Positions 1 through 8,772 of a stretch of DNA of 17,346 bases are shown in pieces. The stretch's first letter is position 1, and each line of letters opens with the position of its first letter. Position numbers and translations under genes: made by a program. The stretch lies in contig NW_027018531.1 of the NCBI RefSeq assembly GCF_032854445.1, positions 1-17,346 on the forward strand, read 5' to 3'. A model generated the notes under the pieces. That model searched no databases. It was not told the origin of the DNA and saw only the letters and a list, made by a program, of their open reading frames with translations. The stretch is from Liolophura sinensis. Taxonomy: Eukaryota; Mollusca; Polyplacophora; Chitonida; Chitonidae.

Positions 1-548
1 AGATGCCTGACCCAATGCGCATCTTTTGGCACCTTATTGATGTGGGTCAGTGTTCAATTGTACTTTTTACAGCAGACTGTATCAAGTACCTTGTGGTTTT
101 TATATAAAAATGGTGTGGTTTTTCTACATGTAGATAAAGACATTGAGTTTATCTTCGACTTAGAAGTAAGACATTTGCTGGGTGAGTTAAATGGGCTTGG
201 CCCAAAGATTTGACATCTTCTGGGCTACCGAAGGGCACATAACTTATAATCAAAAGTTGGAATATAGTAATGACCAGTCGCGATTGTACATAGTACATGT
301 AGCCGATTTCAATGAGCAAAAGGACCAGGCAAAAATCCAAAAGTGGAAAAAATGTTCCAATGCTGCTGGTAAGAGGCTAATCTGACGTATTTTGTGACGA
401 GAAGTCGAATGGTGCAAACCCGCGTTACTCTCCGACCAATACTTTTGGCTGTAGCCACAATTGAATCATCATTTATGTCAAAATCACGTGCCCAGCAACG
501 GCTCTTACTCCATGGAAACCAAGGAAATTTCCATTTTTCAAAACCTGG
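1..548. repeat. Monomer M1, subtype A1
   Basis: Type A loop, with GATTGTAC, AATGAGC, CTGACG, GAAGTCG and GTTACTC. It ends in AAAACCTGG. Single-base differences from consensus: one T missing in CCCAATGCGC, an extra G in GTTGGAATAT, an extra C in AACCCGCG and one A missing in CCATTTTTC; net length stays 548. Confidence 0.95.
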
Positions 549-1085
549 AGATGCCTGACCCAATTGCGCATCTTTTTGGCACCTTATTGATGTGGGTCAG
601 TGTTCAATTGTACTTTTTACAGCAGACTGTATCAAGTACCTTGTGGTTTTTATATAAAAATGGTGTGGTTTTTCTACATGTAGATAAAGAGATTAAGTTT
701 ATCTTCGACTTAGAAGTAAGACATTTGCTGGGTGAGTTAAATGGGCTTGGCCCAAAGATTTGACATCTTCTGGGCTACCGAAGGGCACATAACTTATAAT
801 CAAAAGTTGAATATAGTAATGACCAGTCGCGATGGTACATAGTACATGTAGCCGATTTCAATTAGCAAAAGGACCAGGCAAAAATCCAAAAGTAAAAAAA
901 AATGCTCCAATCGTGCTGGTAAGAGGCTAATCCGACGTATTTTGTGACGAGAAATCGAATGGTGCAAACCGCGTTGCTCTCCGACCAATACTTTTGGCTG
1001 TAGCCACAATTGAATCATCATACGTGCCCAGCAACGGCTCTTACTCCATGGAAACCAAGGAAATTTCCAATTTTTCAACACCTGG
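549..1085. repeat. Monomer M2, subtype B1, with 13-nt deletion
   Basis: Type B loop with GATGGTAC and the GTAAAA form of the poly-A segment. It is 537 nt long because 13 nt between ATCATCAT and ACGTGCCC are missing near 1020; this also destroys the CACGTG motif found in the other copies. Two T/A-run insertions (at about 573 and 900) partly offset the loss. Confidence 0.95.
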
Positions 1086-1632
1086 AGATGCCTGACCCAA
1101 TTGCGCATCTTTTGGCACCTTATTGATGTGGGTCAGTGTTCAATTGTACTTTTTACAGCAGACTGTATCAAGTACCTTGTGTTTTTTATATAAAAATGGT
1201 GTGGTTTTTCTACATGTAGATAAAGACATTGAGTTTATCTTCGACTTAGAAGTAAGACATTTGCTGGGTGAGTTAAATGGGCTTGGCCCAAGATTTGACA
1301 TCTTCTGGGCTACCGAAGGGCACATAACTTATAATCAAAAGTTGAATATAGTAATGACCAGTCGCGATTGTACATAGTACATGTAGCCGATTTTCAATGA
1401 GCAAAAGGACCAGGCAAAAATCCAAAAGTGGAAAAAATGTTCCAATGCTGCTGGTAAGAGGCTAATCTGACGTATTTTGTGACGAGAAGTCGAATGGTGC
1501 AAACCGCGTTACTCTCCGACCAATACTTTTGGCTGTAGCCACAATTGAATCATCATTTATGTCAAAATCACGTGCCCAGCAACGGCTCTTACTCCATGGA
1601 AACCAAGGAAATTTCCAATTTTTCAAAACCTG
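1086..1632. repeat. Monomer M3, subtype A1
   Basis: Carries the TGT form before the T-run, AATGAGC, CTGACG, GAAGTCG and GTTACTC, and ends in AAAACCTG. M10 has the same combination. One base is missing in GGCCCAAGA, one extra T lies in GATTTTCAATG, and one G is missing at the junction to M4. Confidence 0.95.
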
Positions 1633-2181
1633 AGATGCCTGACCCAATTGCGCATCTTTTGGCACCTTATTGATGTGGGTCAGTGTTCAATTGTACTTTT
1701 TACAGCAGACTGTATCAAGTACCTTGTGGTTTTTATATAAAAATGGTGTGGTTTTTCTACATGTAGATAAAGAGATTAAGTTTATCTTCGACTTAGAAGT
1801 AAGACATTTGCTGGGTGAGTTAAATGGGCTTGGCCCAAAGATTTGACATCTTCTGGGCTACCGAAGGGCACATAACTTATAATCAAAAGTTGAATATAGT
1901 AATGACCAGTCGCGATGGTACATAGTACATGTAGCCGATTTCAATTAGCAAAAGGACCAGGCAAAAATCCAAAAGTAAAAAAAATGCTCCAATCGTGCTG
2001 GTAAGAGGCTAATCCGACGTATTTTTGTGACGAGAAATCGAATGGTGCAAACCGCGTTGCTCTCCGACCAATACTTTTGGCTGTAGCCACAATTGAATCA
2101 TCATTTATGTCAAAATCACGTGCCCAGCAACGGCTCTTACTCCATGGAAACCAAGGAAATTTCCAATTTTTCAACAGCTGG
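1633..2181. repeat. Monomer M4, subtype B1
   Basis: Type B loop, GATGGTAC, AATTAGC, GTAAAAAAAATGCTCC; it ends in AACAGCTGG. The only indel is an extra T in GTATTTTTGTG near 2020. It has the same subtype pattern as M11. Confidence 0.95.
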
Positions 2182-2730
2182 AGATGCCTGACCCAATTGC
2201 GCATCTTTTGGCACCTTATTGATGTGGGTCAGTGTTCAATTGTACTTTTTACAGCAGACTGTATCAAGTACCTTGTGTTTTTTATATAAAAATGGTGTGG
2301 TTTTTCTACATGTAGATAAAGACATTGAGTTTATCTTCGACTTAGAAGTAAGACATTTGCTGGGTGAGTTAAATGGGCTTGGCCCAAAGATTTGACATCT
2401 TCTGGGCTACCGAAGGGCACATAACTTATAATCAAAAGTTGAATATAGTAATGACCAGTCGCGATTGTACATAGTACATGTAGCCGATTTCAATTAGCAA
2501 AAGGACCAGGCAAAATCCAAAAGTGGAAAAAATGTTCCAATGCTGCTGGTAAGAGGCTAATCCGACGTATTTTGTGACGAGAAATCGAATGGTGCAAACC
2601 GCGTTGCTCTCCGACCAATACTTTTGGCTGTAGCCACAATTGAATCATCATTTATGTCAAAATCACGTGCCCAGCAACGGGCTCTTACTCCATGGAAACC
2701 AAGGAAATTTCCCAATTTTTCAACACCTGG
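2182..2730. repeat. Monomer M5, subtype A2
   Basis: Type A loop with AATTAGC, CCGACG, GAAATCG and GTTGCTC, and the TGT form before the T-run. Three single-base indels: one A fewer in GGCAAAATCC, one extra G in CAACGGGCTC and one extra C in TTTCCCAAT. Confidence 0.95.
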
Positions 2731-3280
2731 AGATGCCTGACCCAATTGCGCATCTTTTGGCACCTTATTGATGTGGGTCAGTGTTCAATTGTACTTTTTA
2801 CAGCAGGACTGTATCAAGTACCTTGTGGTTTTTATATAAAAATGGTGTGGTTTTTCTACATGTAGATAAAGAGATTAAGTTTATCTTCGACTTAGAAGTA
2901 AGGACATTTGCTGGGTGAGTTAAATGGGCTTGGCCCAAAGATTTGACATCTTCTGGGCTACCGAAGGGCACATAACTTATAATCAAAAGTTGAATATAGT
3001 AATGACCAGTCGCGATGGTACATAGTACATGTAGCCGATTTCAATGAGCAAAAGGACCAGGCAAAAATCCAAAAGTAAAAAAAATGCTCCAATCGTGCTG
3101 GTAAGAGGCTAATCCGACGTATTTTGTGACGAGAAATCGAATGGTGCAAACCGCGTTGCTCTCCGACCAATACTTTTGGCTGTAGCCACAATTGAATCAT
3201 CATTTATGTCAAAATCACGTGCCCAGCAACGGCTCTTACTCCATGGAAACCAAGGAAATTTCCAATTTTTCAACAGCTGG
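2731..3280. repeat. Monomer M6, B1 variant with AATGAGC
   Basis: Type B loop, GATGGTAC and GTAAAAAAAATGCTCC, but with G at offset 314 (AATGAGC), otherwise an A1 trait; a small mosaic. Extra G in GCAGGACTG and in AAGGACATTT. Ends in AACAGCTGG. Confidence 0.95.
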
Positions 3281-3833
3281 AGATGCCTGACCCAATTGCG
3301 CATCTTTTGGCACCTTATTGATGTGGGTCAGTTGTTCAATTGTACTTTTTACAGCAGACTGTATCAAGTACCCTTGTGTTTTTTATATAAAAATGGTGTG
3401 GTTTTTCTACATGTAGATAAAGACATTGAGTTTATCTTCGACTTAGAAGTAAGACATTTGCTGGGGTGAGTTAAATGGGCTTGGCCCAAAGATTTGACAT
3501 CTTCTGGGCTACCGAAGGGCACATAACTTATAATCAAAAGTTGAATATAGTAATGACCAGTCGCGATTGTACATAGTACATGTAGCCGATTTCAATTAGC
3601 AAAAGGACCAGGCAAAAATCCAAAAGTGGAAAAAATGTTCCAATGCTGCTGGTAAGAGGCTAATCCGACGTATTTTGTGACGAGAAATCGAATGGTGCAA
3701 AACCGCGTTGCTCTCCGACCAATACTTTTGGCTGTAGCCACAATTGAATCATCATTTATGTCAAAATCACGTGCCCAGCAACGGCTCCTTACTCCATGGA
3801 AACCAAGGAAATTTCCAATTTTTCAACACCTGG
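3281..3833. repeat. Monomer M7, subtype A2
   Basis: Type A loop with AATTAGC and CCGACG. At 553 nt it is the longest copy, from five single-base insertions: CAGTTGTTC, ACCCTTGTG, TGGGGTGAG, AAAACCGCG and GGCTCCTTAC. All five are additions, and most lengthen a run of the same base. Confidence 0.95.
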
Positions 3834-4383
3834 AGATGCCTGACCCAATTGCGCATCTTTTGGCACCTTATTGATGTGGGTCAGTGTTCAATTGTACTTT
3901 TTACAGCAGACTGTATCAAGTACCTTGTTGTTTTTATATAAAAATGGTGTGGTTTTTCTACATGTAGATAAAGAGATTAAGTTTATCTTCGACTTAGAAG
4001 TAAGACATTTGCTGGGGTGAGTTAAATGGGCTTGGCCCAAAGATTTGACATCTTCTGGGCTACCGAAGGGCACATAACTTATAATCAAAAGTTGAATATA
4101 GTAATGACCAGTCGCGATTGTACATAGTACATGTAGCCGATTTCAATTAGCAAAAGGACCAGGCAAAAATCCAAAAGTGGAAAAAATGTTTCAATGCTGC
4201 TGGTAAGAGGCTAATCCGACGTATTTTGTGACGAGGAAATCGAATGGTGCAAACCGCGTTGCTCTCCGACCAATACTTTTGGCTGTAGCCACAATTGAAT
4301 CATCATTTATGTCAAAATCACGTGCCCAGCAACGGCTCTTACTCCATGGAAACCAAGGAAATTTCCAATTTTTCAAAACCTGG
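3834..4383. repeat. Monomer M8, subtype B2
   Basis: Type B loop followed by A-like sequence: GATTGTAC, GTGGAAAAAATG, then TTTCAATG. It has the TTG form before the T-run and ends in AAAACCTGG. Two extra G (TGGGGTGAG, GAGGAAATCG). It closes block 1 and abuts another B copy. Confidence 0.95.
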
Positions 4384-4935
4384 AGATGCCTGACCCAATT
4401 GCGCATCTTTTGGCACCTTATTGATGTGGGTCAGTGTTCAATTGTACTTTTTACAGCAGACTGTATCTATCAAGTACCTTGTGGTTTTTATATAAAAATG
4501 GTGTGGTTTTTCTACATGTAGATAAAGAGATTAAGTTTATCTTCGACTTAGAAGTAAGACATTTGCTGGGTGAGTTAAATGGGCTTGGCCCAAAGATTTG
4601 ACATCTTCTGGGCTACCGAAGGGCACATAACTTATAATCAAAAGTTGAATATAGTAATGACCAGTCGCGATGGTACATAGTACATGTAGCCGATTTCAAT
4701 TAGCAAAAGGACCAGGCAAAAATCCAAAAGTAAAAAAAATGCTCCAATCGTGCTGGTAAGAGGCTAATCCGACGTATTTTGTGACGAGAAATCGAATGGT
4801 GCAAACCGCGTTGCTCTCCGACCAATACTTTTGGCTGTAGCCACAATTGAATCATCATTTATGTCAAAATCACGTGCCCAGCAACGGCTCTTACTCCATG
4901 GAAACCAAGGAAATTTCCAATTTTTCAACACCTGG
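4384..4935. repeat. Monomer M9, subtype B1, with TATC duplication
   Basis: Type B loop, GATGGTAC, GTAAAAAAAATGCTCC. It is 552 nt because TATC is tandemly duplicated at 4464-4471. This is the first copy of block 2 and the second member of the B-B junction. Confidence 0.95.
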
Positions 4936-5483
4936 AGATGCCTGACCCAATTGCGCATCTTTTGGCACCTTATTGATGTGGGTCAGTGTTCAATTGTACT
5001 TTTTACAGCAGACTGTATCAAGTACCTTGTGTTTTTTATATAAAAATGGTGTGGTTTTTCTACATGTAGATAAAGACATTGAGTTTATCTTCGACTTAGA
5101 AGTAAGACATTTGCTGGGTGAGTTAAATGGGCTTGGCCCAAAGATTTGACATCTTCTGGGCTACCGAAGGGCACATAACTTATAATCAAAAGTTGAATAT
5201 AGTAATGACCAGTCGCGATTGTACATAGTACATGTAGCCGATTTCAATGAGCAAAAGGACCAGGCAAAAATCCAAAAGTGGAAAAAATGTTCCAATGCTG
5301 CTGGTAAGAGGCTAATCTGACGTATTTTGTGACGAGAAGTCGAATGGTGCAAACCGCGTTACTCTCCGACCAATACTTTTGGCTGTAGCCACAATTGAAT
5401 CATCATTTATGTCAAAATCACGTGCCCAGCAACGGCTCTTACTCCATGGAAACCAAGGAAATTTCCAATTTTTCAAAACCTGG
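4936..5483. repeat. Monomer M10, subtype A1
   Basis: TGT form, AATGAGC, CTGACG, GAAGTCG, GTTACTC, ending AAAACCTGG: the same subtype pattern as M3. It has no indel against consensus and starts the clean central region. Confidence 0.95.
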
Positions 5484-6031
5484 AGATGCCTGACCCAATT
5501 GCGCATCTTTTGGCACCTTATTGATGTGGGTCAGTGTTCAATTGTACTTTTTACAGCAGACTGTATCAAGTACCTTGTGGTTTTTATATAAAAATGGTGT
5601 GGTTTTTCTACATGTAGATAAAGAGATTAAGTTTATCTTCGACTTAGAAGTAAGACATTTGCTGGGTGAGTTAAATGGGCTTGGCCCAAAGATTTGACAT
5701 CTTCTGGGCTACCGAAGGGCACATAACTTATAATCAAAAGTTGAATATAGTAATGACCAGTCGCGATGGTACATAGTACATGTAGCCGATTTCAATTAGC
5801 AAAAGGACCAGGCAAAAATCCAAAAGTAAAAAAAATGCTCCAATCGTGCTGGTAAGAGGCTAATCCGACGTATTTTGTGACGAGAAATCGAATGGTGCAA
5901 ACCGCGTTGCTCTCCGACCAATACTTTTGGCTGTAGCCACAATTGAATCATCATTTATGTCAAAATCACGTGCCCAGCAACGGCTCTTACTCCATGGAAA
6001 CCAAGGAAATTTCCAATTTTTCAACAGCTGG
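5484..6031. repeat. Monomer M11, subtype B1
   Basis: GATGGTAC, AATTAGC, GTAAAAAAAATGCTCC, C at offset 530, ending AACAGCTGG. Exactly 548 nt and the same diagnostic pattern as M4. Confidence 0.95.
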
Positions 6032-6579
6032 AGATGCCTGACCCAATTGCGCATCTTTTGGCACCTTATTGATGTGGGTCAGTGTTCAATTGTACTTTTT
6101 ACAGCAGACTGTATCAAGTACCTTGTGTTTTTTATATAAAAATGGTGTGGTTTTTCTACATGTAGATAAAGACATTGAGTTTATCTTCGACTTAGAAGTA
6201 AGACATTTGCTGGGTGAGTTAAATGGGCTTGGCCCAAAGATTTGACATCTTCTGGGCTACCGAAGGGCACATAACTTATAATCAAAAGTTGAATATAGTA
6301 ATGACCAGTCGCGATTGTACATAGTACATGTAGCCGATTTCAATTAGCAAAAGGACCAGGCAAAAATCCAAAAGTGGAAAAAATGTTCCAATGCTGCTGG
6401 TAAGAGGCTAATCCGACGTATTTTGTGACGAGAAATCGAATGGTGCAAACCGCGTTGCTCTCCGACCAATACTTTTGGCTGTAGCCACAATTGAATCATC
6501 ATTTATGTCAAAATCACGTGCCCAGCAACGGCTCTTACTCCATGGAAACCAAGGAAATTTGCAATTTTTCAACAGCTGG
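6032..6579. repeat. Monomer M12, subtype A2
   Basis: TGT form, AATTAGC, CCGACG, GAAATCG. It is the first copy in the window with G at offset 530 (AAATTTGC). It ends in AACAGCTGG, unusual for an A copy. Confidence 0.95.
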
Positions 6580-7128
6580 AGATGCCTGACCCAATTGCGC
6601 ATCTTTTGGCACCTTATTGATGTGGGTCAGTGTTCAATTGTACTTTTTACAGCAGACTGTATTAAGTACCTTGTTGTTTTTATATAAAAAATGGTGTGGT
6701 TTTTCTACATGTAGATAAAGAGATTAAGTTTATCTTTGACTTAGAAGTAAGACATTTGCTGGGTGAGTTAAATGGGCTTGGCCCAAAGATTTGACATCTT
6801 CTGGGCTACCGAAGGGCACATAACTTATAATCAAAAGTTGAATATAGTAATGACCAGTCGCGATTGTACATAGTACATGTAGCCGATTTCAATTAGCAAA
6901 AGGACCAGGCAAAAATCCAAAAGTGGAAAAAATGTTTCAATGCTGCTGGTAAGAGGCTAATCCGACGTATTTTGTGACGAGAAATCGAATGGTGCAAACC
7001 GCGTTGCTCTCCGACCAATACTTTTGGCTGTAGCCACAATTGAATCATCATTTATGTCAAAATCACGTGCCCAGCAACGGCTCTTACTCCATGGAAACCA
7101 AGGAAATTTGCAATTTTTCAACAGCTGG
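6580..7128. repeat. Monomer M13, subtype B2
   Basis: TTG form preceded by ATTAAGTACC, type B loop, GATTGTAC, GTGGAAAAAATG and TTTCAATG, with G at 530. It shares ATTAAG and TTTCAATG with M15. Private changes are one extra A in TATAAAAAATGG and ATCTTTGAC. Confidence 0.95.
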
Positions 7129-7676
7129 AGATGCCTGACCCAATTGCGCATCTTTTGGCACCTTATTGATGTGGGTCAGTGTTCAATTGTACTTTTTACA
7201 GCAGACTGTATCAAGTACCTTGTGGTTTTTATATAAAAATGGTGTGGTTTTTCTACATGTAGATAAAGACATTGAGTTTATCTTCGACTTAGAAGTAAGA
7301 CATTTGCTGGGTGAGTTAAATGGGCTTGGCCCAAAGATTTGACATCTTCTGGGCTACCGAAGGGCACATAACTTATAATCAAAAGTTGAATATAGTAATG
7401 ACCAGTCGCGATTGTACATAGTACATGTAGCCGATTTCAATTAGCAAAAGGACCAGGCAAAAATCCAAAAGTGGAAAAAATGTTCCAATGCTGCTGGTAA
7501 GAGGCTAATCCGACGTATTTTGTGACGAGAAATCGAATGGTGCAAACCGCGTTGCTCTCCGACCAATACTTTTGGCTGTAGCCACAATTGAATCATCATT
7601 TATGTCAAAATCACGTGCCCAGCAACGGCTCTTACTCCATGGAAACCAAGGAAATTTGCAATTTTTCAACACCTGG
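7129..7676. repeat. Monomer M14, subtype A2
   Basis: TGG form, type A loop, AATTAGC, CCGACG, G at offset 530, ending AACACCTGG. 548 nt without indels. Confidence 0.95.
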
Positions 7677-8224
7677 AGATGCCTGACCCAATTGCGCATC
7701 TTTTGGCACCTTATTGATGTGGGTCAGTGTTCAATTGTACTTTTTACAGCAGACTGTATTAAGTACCTTGTTGTTTTTATATAAAAATGGTGTGGTTTTT
7801 CTACATGTAGATAAAGAGATTAAGTTTATCTTCGACTTAGAAGTAAGACATTTGCTGGGTGAGTTAAATGGGCTTGGCCCAAAGATTTGACATCTTCTGG
7901 GCTACCGAAGGGCACATAACTTATAATCAAAAGTTGAATATAGTAATGACCAGTCGCGATTGTACATAGTACATGTAGCCGATTTCAATTAGCAAAAGGA
8001 CCAGGCAAAAATCCAAAAGTGGAAAAAATGTTTCAATGCTGCTAGTAAGAGGCTAATCCGACGTATTTTGTGACGAGAAATCGAATGGTGCAAACCGCGT
8101 TGCTCTCCGACCAATACTTTTGGCTGTAGCCACAATTGAATCATCATTTATGTCAAAATCACGTGCCCAGCAACGGCTCTTACTCCATGGAAACCAAGGA
8201 AATTTGCAATTTTTCAACAGCTGG
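7677..8224. repeat. Monomer M15, subtype B2
   Basis: Nearly the same haplotype as M13 (ATTAAGTACC, TTG form, TTTCAATG, G at 530, AACAGCTGG). A private A occurs in GCTGCTAGTAAG near 8044. Confidence 0.95.
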
Positions 8225-8230
8225 AGATGC

Positions 8231-8275
8231 CTGACCCAATTGCGCATCTTTTGGCACCTTATTGATGTGGGTCAG
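8231..8275. other. 45-nt inverted repeat in the monomer (shown in M16)
   Basis: CTGACCCA (8231-8238) is the exact reverse complement of TGGGTCAG (8268-8275). Inside it CATC (8245-8248) pairs with GATG (8264-8267), directly adjacent to the right arm. The fold is an 8-bp stem, a 6-nt one-sided bulge, a 4-bp stem and a 15-nt loop. Both 8-nt arms are intact in every copy I read. A role (cruciform or RNA fold) is not shown. Confidence 0.7.
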
Positions 8276-8316
8276 TGTTCAATTGTACTTTTTACAGCAG
8301 ACTGTATCAAGTACCT

Positions 8317-8348
8317 TGTGGTTTTTATATAAAAATGGTGTGGTTTTT
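8317..8348. repeat. Direct repeat TGTGGTTTTT x2 flanking the TATA-like tract (M16)
   Basis: Two identical 10-mers at 8317-8326 and 8339-8348, 22 bases apart. TGT- and TTG-form monomers have lost the left copy through a single substitution, whereas the right copy is constant. Confidence 0.6.
8322..8335. promoter_or_regulatory. TATA-like palindrome TTTTTATATAAAAA (shown in M16)
   Basis: A perfect 14-bp palindrome containing TATATAAA, once per monomer, lengthened or shortened by one base in some copies. It could act as a TATA element on either strand or simply be an A/T-rich tract. No downstream gene exists in the array, so promoter activity is only a possibility. Confidence 0.25.
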
Positions 8349-8379
8349 CTACATGTAGATAAAGACATTGAGTTTATCT
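8349..8379. other. CTACATGTAG palindrome and overlapping A/B hairpin (M16)
   Basis: CTACATGTAG (8349-8358) is a perfect palindrome. It overlaps AGATAAA (8357-8363), which pairs with TTTATCT (8373-8379) around the 9-nt loop 8364-8372. The two bases that define type A or B (8366 C/G, 8370 G/A) both lie in this loop. The arms are unchanged except for indels in M31 and changes in M32. Confidence 0.65.
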
Positions 8380-8416
8380 TCGACTTAGAAGTAAGACATT
8401 TGCTGGGTGAGTTAAA

Positions 8417-8429
8417 TGGGCTTGGCCCA
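8417..8429. other. Short hairpin TGGGC-TTG-GCCCA (M16)
   Basis: Perfect 5-bp G/C-rich stem with a 3-nt loop, once per monomer. It is altered in M3, M30 and M32 by single-base changes. Short enough to be chance. Confidence 0.4.
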
Positions 8430-8510
8430 AAGATTTGACATCTTCTGGGCTACCGAAGGGCACATAACTTATAATCAAAAGTTGAATATAGTAATGACCA
8501 GTCGCGATTG

Positions 8511-8525
8511 TACATAGTACATGTA
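8511..8525. other. TACAT-AGTAC-ATGTA inverted repeat (M16)
   Basis: Five-base arms flank AGTAC, and TACATGTA at 8518-8525 is itself a palindrome. ACATGTAG occurs twice per monomer, here and at 8351-8358. Confidence 0.4.
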
Positions 8526-8668
8526 GCCGATTTCAATTAGCAAAAGGACCAGGCAAAAATCCAAAAGTGGAAAAAATGTTCCAATGCTGCTGGTAAGAGG
8601 CTAATCTGACGTATTTTGTGACGAGAAGTCGAATGGTGCAAACCGCGTTACTCTCCGACCAATACTTT

Positions 8669-8680
8669 TGGCTGTAGCCA
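8669..8680. other. TGGCT-GT-AGCCA inverted repeat (M16)
   Basis: Perfect 5-bp arms around two bases. A 2-nt loop is too tight for a stable hairpin, so this is better read as a near-palindromic potential binding site. In M30 the left arm is changed (TTTGCT). Confidence 0.35.
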
Positions 8681-8705
8681 CAATTGAATCATCATTTATG
8701 TCAAA

Positions 8706-8713
8706 ATCACGTG
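8706..8713. promoter_or_regulatory. CACGTG (E-box / CDEI-like) motif ATCACGTG (M16)
   Basis: ATCACGTG occurs once per monomer and fits RTCACRTG, the budding-yeast CDEI/Cbf1 consensus, and the bHLH E-box CACGTG. It is present in every full copy I read except M2, where the 13-nt deletion removes it. An eight-base match in 548 bp can arise by chance; binding is not shown. Confidence 0.3.
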
Positions 8714-8745
8714 CCCAGCAACGGCTCTTACTCCATGGAAACCAA

Positions 8746-8755
8746 GGAAATTTCC
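8746..8755. other. GGAAATTTCC palindrome with C/G polymorphism (M16)
   Basis: Perfect 10-bp palindrome in copies with C at offset 530. Thirteen copies (M12-M15, M18, M20, M22, M24-M26, M28-M30) have G there, which breaks the palindrome. Confidence 0.5.
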
Positions 8756-8772
8756 AATTTTTCAACACCTGG

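Larger units (their letters stand above)
1..4383. repeat. A/B dimer block 1 (M1-M8: ABABABAB)
   Basis: Eight monomers alternate strictly between type A (GACATTGAG) and type B (GAGATTAAG), making four 1,096-bp dimers. All copies here have C at offset 530. The block ends where M8 (B) is followed by another B copy. Single-base indels are frequent in this block. Confidence 0.9.
8225..8772. repeat. Monomer M16, A2/A1 mosaic (reference copy)
   Basis: Type A loop with AATTAGC (an A2 trait) followed by CTGACG, GAAGTCG and GTTACTC (A1 traits), so the switch lies between 8538 and 8607. No indels. I use this copy to place the internal motifs below. Confidence 0.95.

Noticed and set aside
4764-4958. Antisense ATG-initiated frame of 64 codons (starting MRNWVRHLQ), recurring intact in most monomers
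   Set aside because: It recurs because the DNA recurs. The main differences between copies are three amino-acid changes (V/L, W/C, A/V) and two silent ones, with no excess of silent changes. It is broken in indel-bearing copies. No domain or signal is recognisable.
8669-8680. Dinoflagellate spliced-leader resemblance around TTTTGGCTGTAGCCA
   Set aside because: Only the words TTTTGGCT and TAGCCA are shared, in the wrong order and spacing.
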